Source: Lentzea albida (GTDB taxonomy: Bacteria; Actinomycetota; Actinomycetes; Mycobacteriales; Pseudonocardiaceae). Taken from it: 63,362 bases of DNA. The notes beneath the pieces were generated by a model that saw only the letters and a list, made by a program, of their open reading frames with translations, made no database searches and was not told the origin of the DNA. Made by a program: the position numbers and the translations under genes. Positions 34,654-42,855 of this stretch are shown in pieces. The first letter of the stretch is position 1, and every line of letters begins with the position of its first letter. Location of the stretch: NCBI RefSeq assembly GCF_900111005.1, contig NZ_FOFV01000030.1, positions 1 to 63,362 of the forward strand. The letters run 5' to 3'.

Positions 34654-35568
34654 ATGAAGGTGACCCGACGGATCGCGTTGACGCTCGGTGCCGCTGCTCT
34701 CGTGGCGACCGGCTGCAGCGGGACTGGGGCGTCCGGAGACATCACCATCGGCCTCGCGGTGTCCACTTTGAACAACCCGTTCTTCGTGGAACTGCAGCAG
34801 GGCGCGCAGGAGATGGCGGACCGGCTCGGTGCCAAGCTCACCGTGGTCGACGCGCAGAACGACGCGACGAACCAGGTCAACCAGGTGCAGACGCTGGTGA
34901 CGCAGGGCGTGAAGGCGATCATCCTGAACCCGGTCGACTCCAAGCAGTCCGCGCCCGCCGCGAAGGCCGCCGAGACGGCGAACATCCCGCTGATCTCGGT
35001 CGACCGCGCGGTCGAGGGCGGCAAGGTCGCGGCCGAGGTCGCGTCCAACAACGTCTCGGGCGGCAGCCTCGCGGCCATCGAGCTCGGCCGCGCCACCTCC
35101 GGCGACGTCGCGCACCTCAAGGGCATCCCGGGCGCGTCGGCGTCCCGTGACCGCGGTCAGGGCTTCGAGCAGGGCCTGAACAGCGGCAACATCAAGGTCG
35201 TCGCCACGGCCGTCGCGGACTTCGACCGCGCCAAGGGCCTCAACGAGACCACGAACCTGTTGCAGGGCAACCCCGGCATCAAGGGCATCTTCGCCGAGAA
35301 CGACGAGATGGCGCTCGGCGCGATCAAGGCCCTCGGCGCCCGTGCCGGCAAGGACGTGCAGGTCGTCGGCTTCGACGGCACGCCGGACGGCCTGAAGGCG
35401 ATCCAGGACGGCACGCTCGCGGCGACCGTCGCGCAGCAGCCGAAGCTCCTCGGCTCCAAGGCCGTCGAGCAGGCCGTGCACGCGGCCAAGGGCGAGTCCG
35501 TCCAGCAGGTCGTGGACGTCGAGGTCAAGGTCATCACGGCGAAGAACGTGGCAGAGTTCGTCAAGTGA
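34654..35568 (+). CDS. rbsB: Ribose ABC transporter substrate-binding lipoprotein
   Basis: A 304-residue type I periplasmic-binding protein. The lipobox VATGC gives a lipidated Cys21 after a twin-Arg-like RR start (MKVTRRIALTLG). The binding fold shows STLNNPFFVELQQGAQ, a sugar-binding region ILNPVDSKQ, and VVGFDGTPDGLKAI. It has its own ribosome site (AGGTAAGG) after a 30-base gap, allowing higher expression than the permease. Confidence 0.94.
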   Translation: MKVTRRIALTLGAAALVATGCSGTGASGDITIGLAVSTLNNPFFVELQQGAQEMADRLGAKLTVVDAQNDATNQVNQVQTLVTQGVKAIILNPVDSKQSAPAAKAAETANIPLISVDRAVEGGKVAAEVASNNVSGGSLAAIELGRATSGDVAHLKGIPGASASRDRGQGFEQGLNSGNIKVVATAVADFDRAKGLNETTNLLQGNPGIKGIFAENDEMALGAIKALGARAGKDVQVVGFDGTPDGLKAIQDGTLAATVAQQPKLLGSKAVEQAVHAAKGESVQQVVDVEVKVITAKNVAEFVK

Positions 35569-36428
35569 CACAGACTCTGCTCGTTCTCGGGTCCGCCAAC
35601 GCCGACCTCGTGGTCGAGGTCGGCAGGCGGCCCGGCGGCGGTGAGACCGTGCTCGGCGGCGACACCGTCGTGCTGCCCGGCGGCAAGGGCGCGAACACCG
35701 CCGTGGCCGCCGCCCGCGTCGGAGCGTCCGTCGCGCTGGTCGGAGCCCTGGGTGACGACGGGTACGGCTCGCTGCTGCGCGAGTCCCTGGAGTCGTCCGG
35801 CGTCGACACGGCGCTGGTGAAGACCTCCGCGCGCCCGACCGGGATCGCGTACATCACCGTCACCCCGGACGGCGAGAACTCCATCGTCGTCTCGCCCGGC
35901 GCCAACTCCGACGTGGCACCGTCCGATGTGGACGGCCTGGCGTTCGAGGGCGCACGGGTGCTGACGTGCTCGCTGGAGGTGCCGCTGGAGACGGTGGTCC
36001 ACGCGATCGGTGCCGCCTCGCAGGCCGGTGTGCGAACCGTGCTGAACCTGTCCCCGGTCGCCGACCTGCCCGCGGAGACGTTGCGGCAGCTCACGGTCCT
36101 GGTCGTGAACGAGCACGAGGCCGCGCAACTCGCCCGGGACTGGACCGGCCTGCTCGCCCTCGGCCCCGCCTCGGCCGTCGTCACGCTCGGCTCGCGCGGT
36201 GTCGCCGTGGTCGAGCGGTCCGGTGTCGTCGAGGTGCCCGCGGTCGAGGTCGCCGAGGTCGTGGACACGACCGGCGCCGGTGACGCGTTCGCCGGAGCGC
36301 TGTCCGCCCGGCTCGCCGACGGCGACGACCTGGTCCGGGCCGCGGAGTACGCCGTGAAGGTCGCCGCCCTGTCCGTCACGAAGGCGGGCGCGCAGCCGTC
36401 CTACCCGACGGCCGAAGAGATCGGCTAG
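35565..36428 (+). CDS. rbsK: Ribokinase
   Basis: A 287-residue PfkB-family sugar kinase that phosphorylates ribose at O5. It has the N-terminal GSANADLVVEV, the GGKGANTAVAAARVG motif and the catalytic VDTTGAGDAFAGAL near residue 230. It ends the rbsRACBK operon, its GTG overlapping the rbsB stop by four bases. No rbsD (pyranase) is present. Its stop shares CTAG with the convergent gene. Confidence 0.94.
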   Translation: MTQTLLVLGSANADLVVEVGRRPGGGETVLGGDTVVLPGGKGANTAVAAARVGASVALVGALGDDGYGSLLRESLESSGVDTALVKTSARPTGIAYITVTPDGENSIVVSPGANSDVAPSDVDGLAFEGARVLTCSLEVPLETVVHAIGAASQAGVRTVLNLSPVADLPAETLRQLTVLVVNEHEAAQLARDWTGLLALGPASAVVTLGSRGVAVVERSGVVEVPAVEVAEVVDTTGAGDAFAGALSARLADGDDLVRAAEYAVKVAALSVTKAGAQPSYPTAEEIG

Positions 36429-37399
36429 GACCGCACCGCCGCGCGGTCGTCGAACAGGTCCTCGTCCGGCAGCGCGTACGCCTCGGCGTCCGGCTCGCTG
36501 CCCGGCAACGGCCCGGCCGGCATCTCCGGCTGGACGGGCGGCGCGGCGACCTGCGTGAACGGGATCCCGCGTGGTGCCCTGGACTTCTTCGAGGACGCGC
36601 CGACGACCACGTCACCCCTCGGGTTGCCGACGACGAGGTTGCGGAACACCACGTTCTTCGGGCTGGACGTGATGCTCATGCCCACCCCGAACGCGCCGTC
36701 CGCCCGCGCGGGCGACAGCGCCTCGTCGTTGTCGGAGACCAGGTTGCCGGCGATCGTGACCTGGTCCTGCCGTTCGGCGCGCGACAGCAGACCGACCCGG
36801 TTGCCGCTGAACCTGTTGCCCAGCACGAACATCCCGCCGGACGCGTTCGCGCCCTCGTACCCGACGGCGTTGCGTTCGGCGACGTTGCCGCGCACGACGA
36901 CGTCGCACGGCCTGCAGTGGCCCACGTAGATGCCGGCGGTCGCACTGCCGCTCGTGTAGCTCTGCTCGATCACGCCGCGCTGCGCGTCGAACGCGTGGAT
37001 GCCGAACAACGCGTTGTTGCTCGCCGTCACGTACGAGACGCGGAAGTCCCGTTGCGCGGAGATCAGCACGCCGTTGGACGTGTGGTTTCGGACCGTCAGG
37101 TTCTGCACGGACACCTCCGGCGCCGCGACCACGATCCCGTTGGCGCGCTCGGTCTCGCCGTCGATGATCACGCTGCCGCGCCGGGCGCCCCTGATCGTCA
37201 GACCCCTGGTTTTAACGTGCACCGTCTCCTCGTAGACACCTGGAGCGACGACGATGGTCGCGCCTTCGCCTGCTGCGTCGACGGCTTGCTGGATGGTGCG
37301 CGCTTCCGCCGGGACGGAGATCTCGGGACCGAGGTCCGGTCGGGCCGCCGCGCATCCGGCGGCCAGGAGCGTTGCGGCGAGGACGTACGGGAGGCGCAC
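36425..37399 (-). CDS. Right-handed beta-helix lipoprotein
   Basis: A 324-residue lipoprotein: signal peptide with lipobox LLAAGC (Cys16), then a parallel beta-helix of about ten coils (for example IQQAVDAAGEGATIVVAPGVY, LTIRGARRGSVIIDGE, VSVQNLTVRNHTSNGVLIS). Such folds are common in polysaccharide lyases and surface adhesins; the start resembles the NosD/pectate-lyase-like SbmA repeats. No catalytic residues can be assigned. Two cysteines in GHCRPCD may form a disulfide. It is tail to tail with rbsK. Confidence 0.82.
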   Translation of the reverse strand: MRLPYVLAATLLAAGCAAARPDLGPEISVPAEARTIQQAVDAAGEGATIVVAPGVYEETVHVKTRGLTIRGARRGSVIIDGETERANGIVVAAPEVSVQNLTVRNHTSNGVLISAQRDFRVSYVTASNNALFGIHAFDAQRGVIEQSYTSGSATAGIYVGHCRPCDVVVRGNVAERNAVGYEGANASGGMFVLGNRFSGNRVGLLSRAERQDQVTIAGNLVSDNDEALSPARADGAFGVGMSITSSPKNVVFRNLVVGNPRGDVVVGASSKKSRAPRGIPFTQVAAPPVQPEMPAGPLPGSEPDAEAYALPDEDLFDDRAAVRS

Positions 37400-37490
37400 G
37401 GCTGGTCACGGTACTGCTCCGAACGGCCTACTCCACGCGCGGGCGTTCCATTGGGCACACTGAACTGTCCTGGGTGTACGGTCGGAGGGT

Positions 37491-37504
37491 ATGGTCTAGA
37501 CCAT
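37491..37504. promoter_or_regulatory. DasR-type operator (dre) over the ptsI start codon
   Basis: ATGGTCTAGACCAT is a perfect 14-bp palindrome containing the full TGGTCTAGACCA core of the DasR response element known from Streptomyces. It overlaps the ptsI ATG (37503-37505) and lies just after the GGAGGG ribosome site, so a bound repressor would block transcription. Confidence 0.8.
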
Positions 37505-39134
37505 GTCGAGCACGCGGCTCAGCGGTGTCGGTGTCAGCAGCGGCCGGGCGACCGGTCCCGTGGTGAGGGTCGCGGAGGCCCTTCCCGAACCTCCCGCGGG
37601 TCCCCGACCCGCGGACACAGCGGCCGAGGCCGCGCGCATCCGCCCGGCGACGGAGGTCGTGGCGCAGCGCCTGATGGAGCGCGCGAAGACGGTCGAGGGC
37701 GACGCGCGCTCCGTTCTCGAGACCACGGCGGCGATGGCGGGCGACCCGTCGCTCATCAAGTCCGCCGAGAAGCTCGTGTCCGACGAGTCCCTGCCCGCGG
37801 CCCGCGCCGTCCACCAGGCCGCCGCGAAGTTCATCTCCGCGCTGCAGGCCGCCGGTGGGTACATGGCCGAACGCGCCCGCGACGTCCAGGACGTGCGCGA
37901 CCGCGTGGTGGCCGAACTCCTCGGCCTGGCCGCGCCCGGCGTCCCCGACCTGACCTCCCCGTCCGTGCTGGTGGCCCGCGACCTCGCGCCCGCCGACACC
38001 GCGGGCCTCGACCCGTCGAAGGTCCTCGCCCTGGTCACGGAGGAGGGCGGCCCCACCTCGCACACCGCGATCCTCGCCCGTTCGCTCGGCATCCCGGCCG
38101 TAGTCGCGTGCCGCGGCATCCTGGCGTTCGAAGGCACCTCTCTCGACGTCGACGGCGACACCGGCCAGATCCGCGAGTCCGACGGCAAGGTCCGCGCTGC
38201 CGGCACCGGCCAGAAGGCCCAGTGGAACGGCGTCGGCGCGCTCAAGGACGGCCACCGCGTCAAGGTCCTCGGCAACGTCGGCTCCCCGGCCGACGCGGCA
38301 GCCGCTGCCGCCGCGGGTGCGGAGGGCGTCGGCCTCTTCCGCACGGAGTTCTGCTTCCTGGACGCGGCGGAGGAACCGACCGTTGCTGAACAGACTGCTG
38401 CTTATGAAGCGGTGCTGGCGCCGTTTGCGGGCAAACCCGTTGTGGTGCGCACCCTCGACGCGGGCGCGGACAAGCCGCTGGCGTTTCTGAACCCGGACCC
38501 CGAGCCCAACCCGGCCCTGGGCGTCCGCGGCCTGCGCGTCGCCTTCGACCGCCCCGAGGTCCTCGACCGCCAGCTCGAAGCCATCGCCGCCGCGGCGGCG
38601 TCCTCGAGTGCCGAGGTCTCGGTCATGGCCCCGATGGTCGCTACCGCCGCCGAAGCCGCCTGGTTCGTCGAACGGGCCCGCGCCGCCGGCATCCAGCGCG
38701 CCGGCGTCATGGTCGAGGTCCCGTCCGCCGCCTTGTCGGCCCGCGAGATCCTGCAGGTCGTCGACTTCATCTCCATCGGCACCAACGACCTGGCGCAGTA
38801 CGTCTTCGCGGCCGACCGCCAGCTCGGCGGGGTCGCGGCGCTGAACGACCCGTGGCAGCCGGCGCTCCTGCGCCTCATCGCCCTGGTCGGCGAGGCGGCC
38901 ACCGCCACCGGCAAGCCCGTCGGCGTGTGCGGCGAGGCAGCGGCCGATCCGTTGCTCGCGTGCGTGCTCATCGGCCTGGGCATCACGTCGTTGTCCATGA
39001 ACCACACGGCACTCACGGGCGTCGGCGCCAAGCTGGCGACCACCAGCGTGGACATCTGCCAGCTCGCCGCCCGCGGCGCACTGGCGGCGGGCGACCCGGC
39101 CTCGGCCAAGCTCGCGGCCCGCGCCCCGCACTAG
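37503..39134 (+). CDS. ptsI: Phosphoenolpyruvate--protein phosphotransferase (PTS enzyme I)
   Basis: A 543-residue enzyme I that moves phosphate from PEP to HPr. The active-site histidine is His187 in GGPTSHTAILARSLGIPAVV. The C-terminal PEP-binding domain has LFRTEFCFLD, VRTLDAGADKP, and the conserved Cys in VGVCGEAAADP. The length is normal for actinobacteria. The start codon lies in a DasR-type site, which links PTS expression to N-acetylglucosamine/glucosamine-6-phosphate sensing. HPr and IIA genes are not in the window. Confidence 0.95.
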   Translation: MSSTRLSGVGVSSGRATGPVVRVAEALPEPPAGPRPADTAAEAARIRPATEVVAQRLMERAKTVEGDARSVLETTAAMAGDPSLIKSAEKLVSDESLPAARAVHQAAAKFISALQAAGGYMAERARDVQDVRDRVVAELLGLAAPGVPDLTSPSVLVARDLAPADTAGLDPSKVLALVTEEGGPTSHTAILARSLGIPAVVACRGILAFEGTSLDVDGDTGQIRESDGKVRAAGTGQKAQWNGVGALKDGHRVKVLGNVGSPADAAAAAAAGAEGVGLFRTEFCFLDAAEEPTVAEQTAAYEAVLAPFAGKPVVVRTLDAGADKPLAFLNPDPEPNPALGVRGLRVAFDRPEVLDRQLEAIAAAAASSSAEVSVMAPMVATAAEAAWFVERARAAGIQRAGVMVEVPSAALSAREILQVVDFISIGTNDLAQYVFAADRQLGGVAALNDPWQPALLRLIALVGEAATATGKPVGVCGEAAADPLLACVLIGLGITSLSMNHTALTGVGAKLATTSVDICQLAARGALAAGDPASAKLAARAPH

Positions 39135-39156
39135 GGGCCTCACCCGATCGTGTGAT

Positions 39157-39183
39157 CAACGCGGGGGCCCGGCCCCCGCGTTG
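39157..39183 (+). terminator. Hairpin after ptsI
   Basis: An 11-bp perfect stem (39157-39167 with 39173-39183) with a five-base loop, 22 bases after the ptsI stop and ending just before the next start codon. No T tract follows. Confidence 0.65.
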
Positions 39184-39190
39184 TGGTCGC

Positions 39191-39865
39191 ATGACTCGGT
39201 TCATCACCAAGAACGGCAAGGTCATCCCGCTGGACGGCGGGGGTGGCGGCAAGAAGGGCACCGGCGTCGTCGTGGCGGGAGCCCTGGCGCTGGCCGTCGC
39301 CGCGGGGACGGGTGGCATCACGACGGGCGGCTTCGGCGCGACCGAGGTGGGATCGGGCGGCTCGTCGTTGCGGCTGGGCCCGCGCAAGGCCGAAGGCCAG
39401 AAGGCGGCCCGCAAGGGTGACACCGAGGGCGCGTGGCAGCGCCTCGGCATGAGACAGCTGAGACGCACCGCCCGTCAGCAGGCCGAATGCGTCTCGGTGT
39501 CGTTCGGCGAGATCCGCGAGTTCTTCCTGCGCACTCGGTGCACCTCACTGGAACGCGTGCTGTTCGCGGTGGCCGACGGCGCAGGCAACACGGCGGTGAT
39601 CTCCGTCGTCTGGGTCGGCCTCGCCACCGACGGCGACGCCCGCAGGTTCGAGTCCGTCATGACCAGGCACGGCAGCGGCGACATCCACCCGCTCGGCAGC
39701 CACCTGCTCGACCTGGCCGAGATCCGGTTCACCGGCCTGCGCTACGGCAGCGACCGCGAGGGCCGGACCGTGACCGTCGCGGAGGCCGAGACGGCGAGCG
39801 GCCAGGTCGACCACGACACCCTGGACGCCCTCGCCGAGGTCGCCGCTCACCTCCCCCGCGTCTAG
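39191..39865 (+). CDS. Hypothetical protein with one membrane segment
   Basis: A 224-residue protein. A short N-terminal part (MTRFITKNGKVIPLDGGGGG) precedes a small-residue hydrophobic segment (VVVAGALALAVAAGTGGITTGGFGA), a basic linker and a soluble C-terminal domain of about 130 residues that begins RQQAECVSVSFGEIREFF. I do not recognise the family; the pattern is that of an actinobacterial conserved hypothetical. ATG 39191 follows the ptsI hairpin with no strong ribosome site. It ends 4 bases inside the convergent RidA gene. Confidence 0.65.
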   Translation: MTRFITKNGKVIPLDGGGGGKKGTGVVVAGALALAVAAGTGGITTGGFGATEVGSGGSSLRLGPRKAEGQKAARKGDTEGAWQRLGMRQLRRTARQQAECVSVSFGEIREFFLRTRCTSLERVLFAVADGAGNTAVISVVWVGLATDGDARRFESVMTRHGSGDIHPLGSHLLDLAEIRFTGLRYGSDREGRTVTVAEAETASGQVDHDTLDALAEVAAHLPRV

Positions 39866-40266
39866 CCGACCGCCGTCACGCGGATCTCGATCCGCATCTT
39901 CGGGTGCCCGAGCGCGGTGACCCCGCTCTCCGTCCAGATCGGCGCCCGCTCGCCCATCCGCTCGCGGAACTGCGCGACCATCACCCGGTTGTGGTCGTCG
40001 AACGTGTCGCTGCCGAGCAAGTGGTACGAGTTCACGTGCACGACGTCGGTCCACGACGCACCCGCCGTCGCGAGGGTGCGCTCGACGTTGTCGAAGGCGC
40101 GCACGATCTCGTCCTCGAGCGACTCGGGGAACTCGAACTCGTCGCTCCACCCGCCCTGACCCGAGATCTCGACCCGGTCGCCGATGCGCACGGCCTGGCT
40201 GTAGCGCATGTTCTCCAGCTGCGTCTCGCCGTATCCCGGGGTGGCGAAGAACTCCGGCTTGCTCAC
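39862..40266 (-). CDS. RidA/YjgF family protein
   Basis: A 134-residue member of the Rid family, which hydrolyses reactive enamine/imine intermediates. It shows the N-terminal YSQAVRIGDRVEISGQGGW and the segment ERTLATAGASWTDVVHVNSY. The canonical Arg of active RidA enzymes is not obvious, so the precise subfamily is open. GTG 40266 is chosen because GGAGGC precedes it. It lies 64 bases after the LysR gene; two palindromes in that gap mark an internal promoter. Confidence 0.85.
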   Translation of the reverse strand: MSKPEFFATPGYGETQLENMRYSQAVRIGDRVEISGQGGWSDEFEFPESLEDEIVRAFDNVERTLATAGASWTDVVHVNSYHLLGSDTFDDHNRVMVAQFRERMGERAPIWTESGVTALGHPKMRIEIRVTAVG

Positions 40267-40278
40267 GATTGCCTCCAA

Positions 40279-40326
40279 TGACTTCACGCTTGAAGTCAAC
40301 CGTACATGACTTCAAGCATGAAGTAA
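40279..40326. promoter_or_regulatory. Twin palindromic operators before the RidA gene
   Basis: TGACTTCA-CGCT-TGAAGTCA (40279-40298) is a perfect 8-bp inverted repeat; TGACTTCA-AGCA-TGAAGTAA (40307-40326) is a second copy with one mismatch. Their centres are 28 bases apart. Paired sites like these suggest cooperative binding of a dimeric regulator. Confidence 0.7.
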
Positions 40327-40330
40327 TCCG

Positions 40331-41185
40331 CTAGGGCCGGAGCTCGTCCAGCACCGCCCTGATCAGCGGGTGGTCCTCCGACCCCTGCCGCACCGCCGCC
40401 ACCACCCGGCGCAGGGGCGCCACGCCCGCCACGGCCCGCCGCACGGCCTTCACCCCGCTGACCGCGTTGCGCGGCGCCAACGCCACCCCGGCGCCCGCCG
40501 CGACCAGCGCCTCGATCGCGCGGAAGTCGTCTGACGTGTGCCGGATGCGCGGCGTGAACCCGGCCTGCGCGCACGCCATCTCCACCACGTCGCGCAACGG
40601 GTTGCCGGGCAGCGTGACGACCCAGTCCTCGTCGGCCAGCGACGCCAGGTCCACCGGCCCGGACGCCTCGCGCCCCGGCGGCAGCACGACGTCGAACGGC
40701 TCGGTGTACAGCGGGAACCGGGTGAAGCGCTCGGTCGTGCGGTGCTCCTCGGTGATCGCCACGTCGATCTCGCCGTCGAGCAGCAGCCGCACGCTCTCGT
40801 GACCCTCGGCGTCGCGCACGGACAGTTCGATCGACCGTTCCTTCAACGCCGCCAACGCCGGCGCCACCACCTGCGTGATCGCCGACGCGAACGCCGCCAC
40901 CGCCACCCGGCCCGCCGTGCCGGAGGCGAGAGCGTCCAAAGTGGCCTGTGCGCGTTCCAGTTCCGCGGCGACGACGTGGGCGTGGGTCACCAACAACGAC
41001 CCGGCCGGCGTCAGCGACACGCGACGGCCTTTGCGCACCAACAGCGGGTGTCCCGCCTCGGACTCCAGTGCCGCGAGCTGCTGTGACACCGCCGACGGCG
41101 TGAGGTGCAGCGCGGCGGCCGCGGCCGTCACCGTGCCGTGGTCGGCCAGCGCGCGCAAGACGCGGAGCCGTCGTGGGTCGATCAC
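40331..41185 (-). CDS. LysR family transcriptional regulator
   Basis: A 284-residue LysR-type regulator. The N-terminal winged helix-turn-helix is DHGTVTAAAAALHLTPSAVS followed by QQLAALE, and the C-terminal effector domain begins GRVAVAAFASAITQVVAPAL. The effector is unknown. The GTG overlaps the stop of the upstream CU044_5270-type gene (GTGA), which is unusual for a LysR gene and places it in the same operon as an ECF sigma factor. The RidA gene downstream is a candidate target. Confidence 0.9.
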   Translation of the reverse strand: MIDPRRLRVLRALADHGTVTAAAAALHLTPSAVSQQLAALESEAGHPLLVRKGRRVSLTPAGSLLVTHAHVVAAELERAQATLDALASGTAGRVAVAAFASAITQVVAPALAALKERSIELSVRDAEGHESVRLLLDGEIDVAITEEHRTTERFTRFPLYTEPFDVVLPPGREASGPVDLASLADEDWVVTLPGNPLRDVVEMACAQAGFTPRIRHTSDDFRAIEALVAAGAGVALAPRNAVSGVKAVRRAVAGVAPLRRVVAAVRQGSEDHPLIRAVLDELRP

Positions 41186-42192
41186 CGCTCAATGATGGGG
41201 GATTCCACCTTGCCGTTCACGGGGACGCCCAGCGGCAGGACCGGCTCGACGTTCGTCTTCTCCAGCAGGAGGTACTGCTCCTCCGAGATCGGCGTGTTCA
41301 CGGGAAGGCCGTGCTGGGACGAGGTGAGGACGTTCCGCTTCAGGACCGGCTTGCCGGTGCCGGGGTTGATGACGAACCAGGTCTCGACGCCGCTGAACTG
41401 GAACTGCGGCGGTGCGGGGATCGCCACCCCGACGCCCTCCCCGCCGCTGGGCAGGCGCACGTGGTCGAGGTACCGCGCCCCGTCGAGCGACTTGAGCAGC
41501 TCGAACCCTCCCCGCCGCTGGTCGTCGCGCACGTTCGCGATCATCACCGCCATGACCAGGTCCGCGAGCTCGTAGGCGCCCTTCTCCTCGGGCTGCAACT
41601 TCGCCCTCATGCCCGCCGGGTCCGCCGGCAGGTCGTCGAACGACTCCAGCCGCTCCCAGTAGGCCGACGTCAGCGAGAGCCCGCTGACGTAGGACTCCTG
41701 CACCGCCGGCGCCATCGGACCGATGCGCACCGACCGGCTGCCGCCGAGCTGGGGCACGACCTCCGGCCGGCCCGCCGCCTCCCACGCGGCGTCGTCGTCC
41801 CGCGCGTACGGCTTGACCTCGCCGTCCTTCTGCACCACCGCGATCTCGCGGTTCCCGGCCTGCCACTGGTCGGTCTTGGAGCCGAACCGCACGACGTAAG
41901 GCTTCGCCGGCTCCCCGACGACCATCAACGACGTCTGCTGCCGCAACACCCGCCACCACGGGGCTGGCGCAGCAGGCTGCACGGGCTGAGGGGGCGCAGG
42001 CAGCGCCACCACCACAAGGGTGATCACGGCAGCGACGACAGCCAACGGTGCGAACCGCCGCACGAACTGCTTCCGAACCGGCCTCTCCCGCGGCAACGCG
42101 ATGATCCGCGCGAGGTCGCGTTCCATCCGGGCGGCGTCGACCTCCGGAACAGGCGGCCTGGCCTCGGCCAGGTTCTTCAGGACGTCTTCCAT
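41182..42192 (-). CDS. CU044_5270-type membrane protein, probable sigma-factor partner
   Basis: A 336-residue protein: cytoplasmic N-terminal 60 residues, one transmembrane helix (FAPLAVVAAVITLVVVALPA) and a large extracytoplasmic domain. Proteins of this type commonly follow ECF-like sigma factors in actinomycetes and may act as anti-sigma factors; that role is inferred. No zinc-binding anti-sigma motif is seen. ATG 42192 lies inside the end of the sigma gene (16-base overlap) and has GAGGGAG upstream, so the two are coupled. Confidence 0.75.
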   Translation of the reverse strand: MEDVLKNLAEARPPVPEVDAARMERDLARIIALPRERPVRKQFVRRFAPLAVVAAVITLVVVALPAPPQPVQPAAPAPWWRVLRQQTSLMVVGEPAKPYVVRFGSKTDQWQAGNREIAVVQKDGEVKPYARDDDAAWEAAGRPEVVPQLGGSRSVRIGPMAPAVQESYVSGLSLTSAYWERLESFDDLPADPAGMRAKLQPEEKGAYELADLVMAVMIANVRDDQRRGGFELLKSLDGARYLDHVRLPSGGEGVGVAIPAPPQFQFSGVETWFVINPGTGKPVLKRNVLTSSQHGLPVNTPISEEQYLLLEKTNVEPVLPLGVPVNGKVESPIIER

Positions 42193-42650
42193 GACTCCCT
42201 CGCGCTGTCGAATTTCGGAGTCCACAGAGCGGCCTGCAACCGCCGCCGAGCCCGGTGCAGCCGCACGAAGAACGTCGCCGTCGTGCACCCGAGCACCTGC
42301 GCCGCCTCGGCCGCCGCCAGCCCGTGCCACGCGATCAGCGTGAGGACCTCCTGGTCGGCCTCCGACAGGCTCGACAACGCCGCCCGCAGCTCGATCACCG
42401 CGAAGTCGTCGTCGGCCGGGAAGTCAGTGAGCTCGTAGGTCGTCGTCTGGCGGTGGGCGGCGCGCACCAGGTTGCGGGCGATCCCGAGCAGCCACGGGAG
42501 TGCGTTCGACGGCATCTGACCGGACTTGCGCCACGCGATCGTGAAGGTCTCGCTGGTGATGTCCTCCGCGAGCCTCGGCCCCGCATGGCAGGCGGCGTAC
42601 GCGAGCACCCGCGGGTAGCACTCGCGGTAGACGGCCGAGAAGTCCTCCAC
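42177..42650 (-). CDS. ECF-like RNA polymerase sigma factor
   Basis: A 157-residue sigma-70-family protein. Region 2 covers AEDITSETFTIAWRKSGQMP and the WLLGIARNLVRAAHR segment; region 4 has LSEADQEVLTLIAWHGLAAA and a helix-turn-helix. It is short but contains both core regions. It heads the operon sigma / CU044_5270-type / LysR / RidA. Its regulon is unknown. Confidence 0.85.
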   Translation of the reverse strand: MEDFSAVYRECYPRVLAYAACHAGPRLAEDITSETFTIAWRKSGQMPSNALPWLLGIARNLVRAAHRQTTTYELTDFPADDDFAVIELRAALSSLSEADQEVLTLIAWHGLAAAEAAQVLGCTTATFFVRLHRARRRLQAALWTPKFDSARESWKTS

Positions 42651-42679
42651 GACAGGAAGTGCGGTGGCCGGGCCGATTC

Positions 42680-42847
42680 TTACTGTGTGGTGACGCGCGT
42701 CACATCACGGAGGAACGCCGACCAGGCCTCGGCGGACACCGGCAGGTGGGTGGCCGGCGCCTTGCTGTCCCGGATGCCGACACCCCGGCCGACCTCGACG
42801 CAGTCGCTGGAGTTGGGGCTGTAGGAGCTCTTGCGCCAGGTCGACAT
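42680..42847 (-). CDS. DUF397 small protein
   Basis: A 55-residue protein beginning MSTWRKSSYSPNSSDCVEVG and containing GVGIRDSKAP, the hallmark of DUF397. Such proteins occur next to XRE/DUF5753 regulators across actinomycetes (BldB/WhiJ-type systems) and are thought to antagonise or modulate them. It starts 8 bases after the stop of the XRE gene, so the pair is one transcript. Confidence 0.88.
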   Translation of the reverse strand: MSTWRKSSYSPNSSDCVEVGRGVGIRDSKAPATHLPVSAEAWSAFLRDVTRVTTQ

Positions 42848-42855
42848 GCGTCTCC

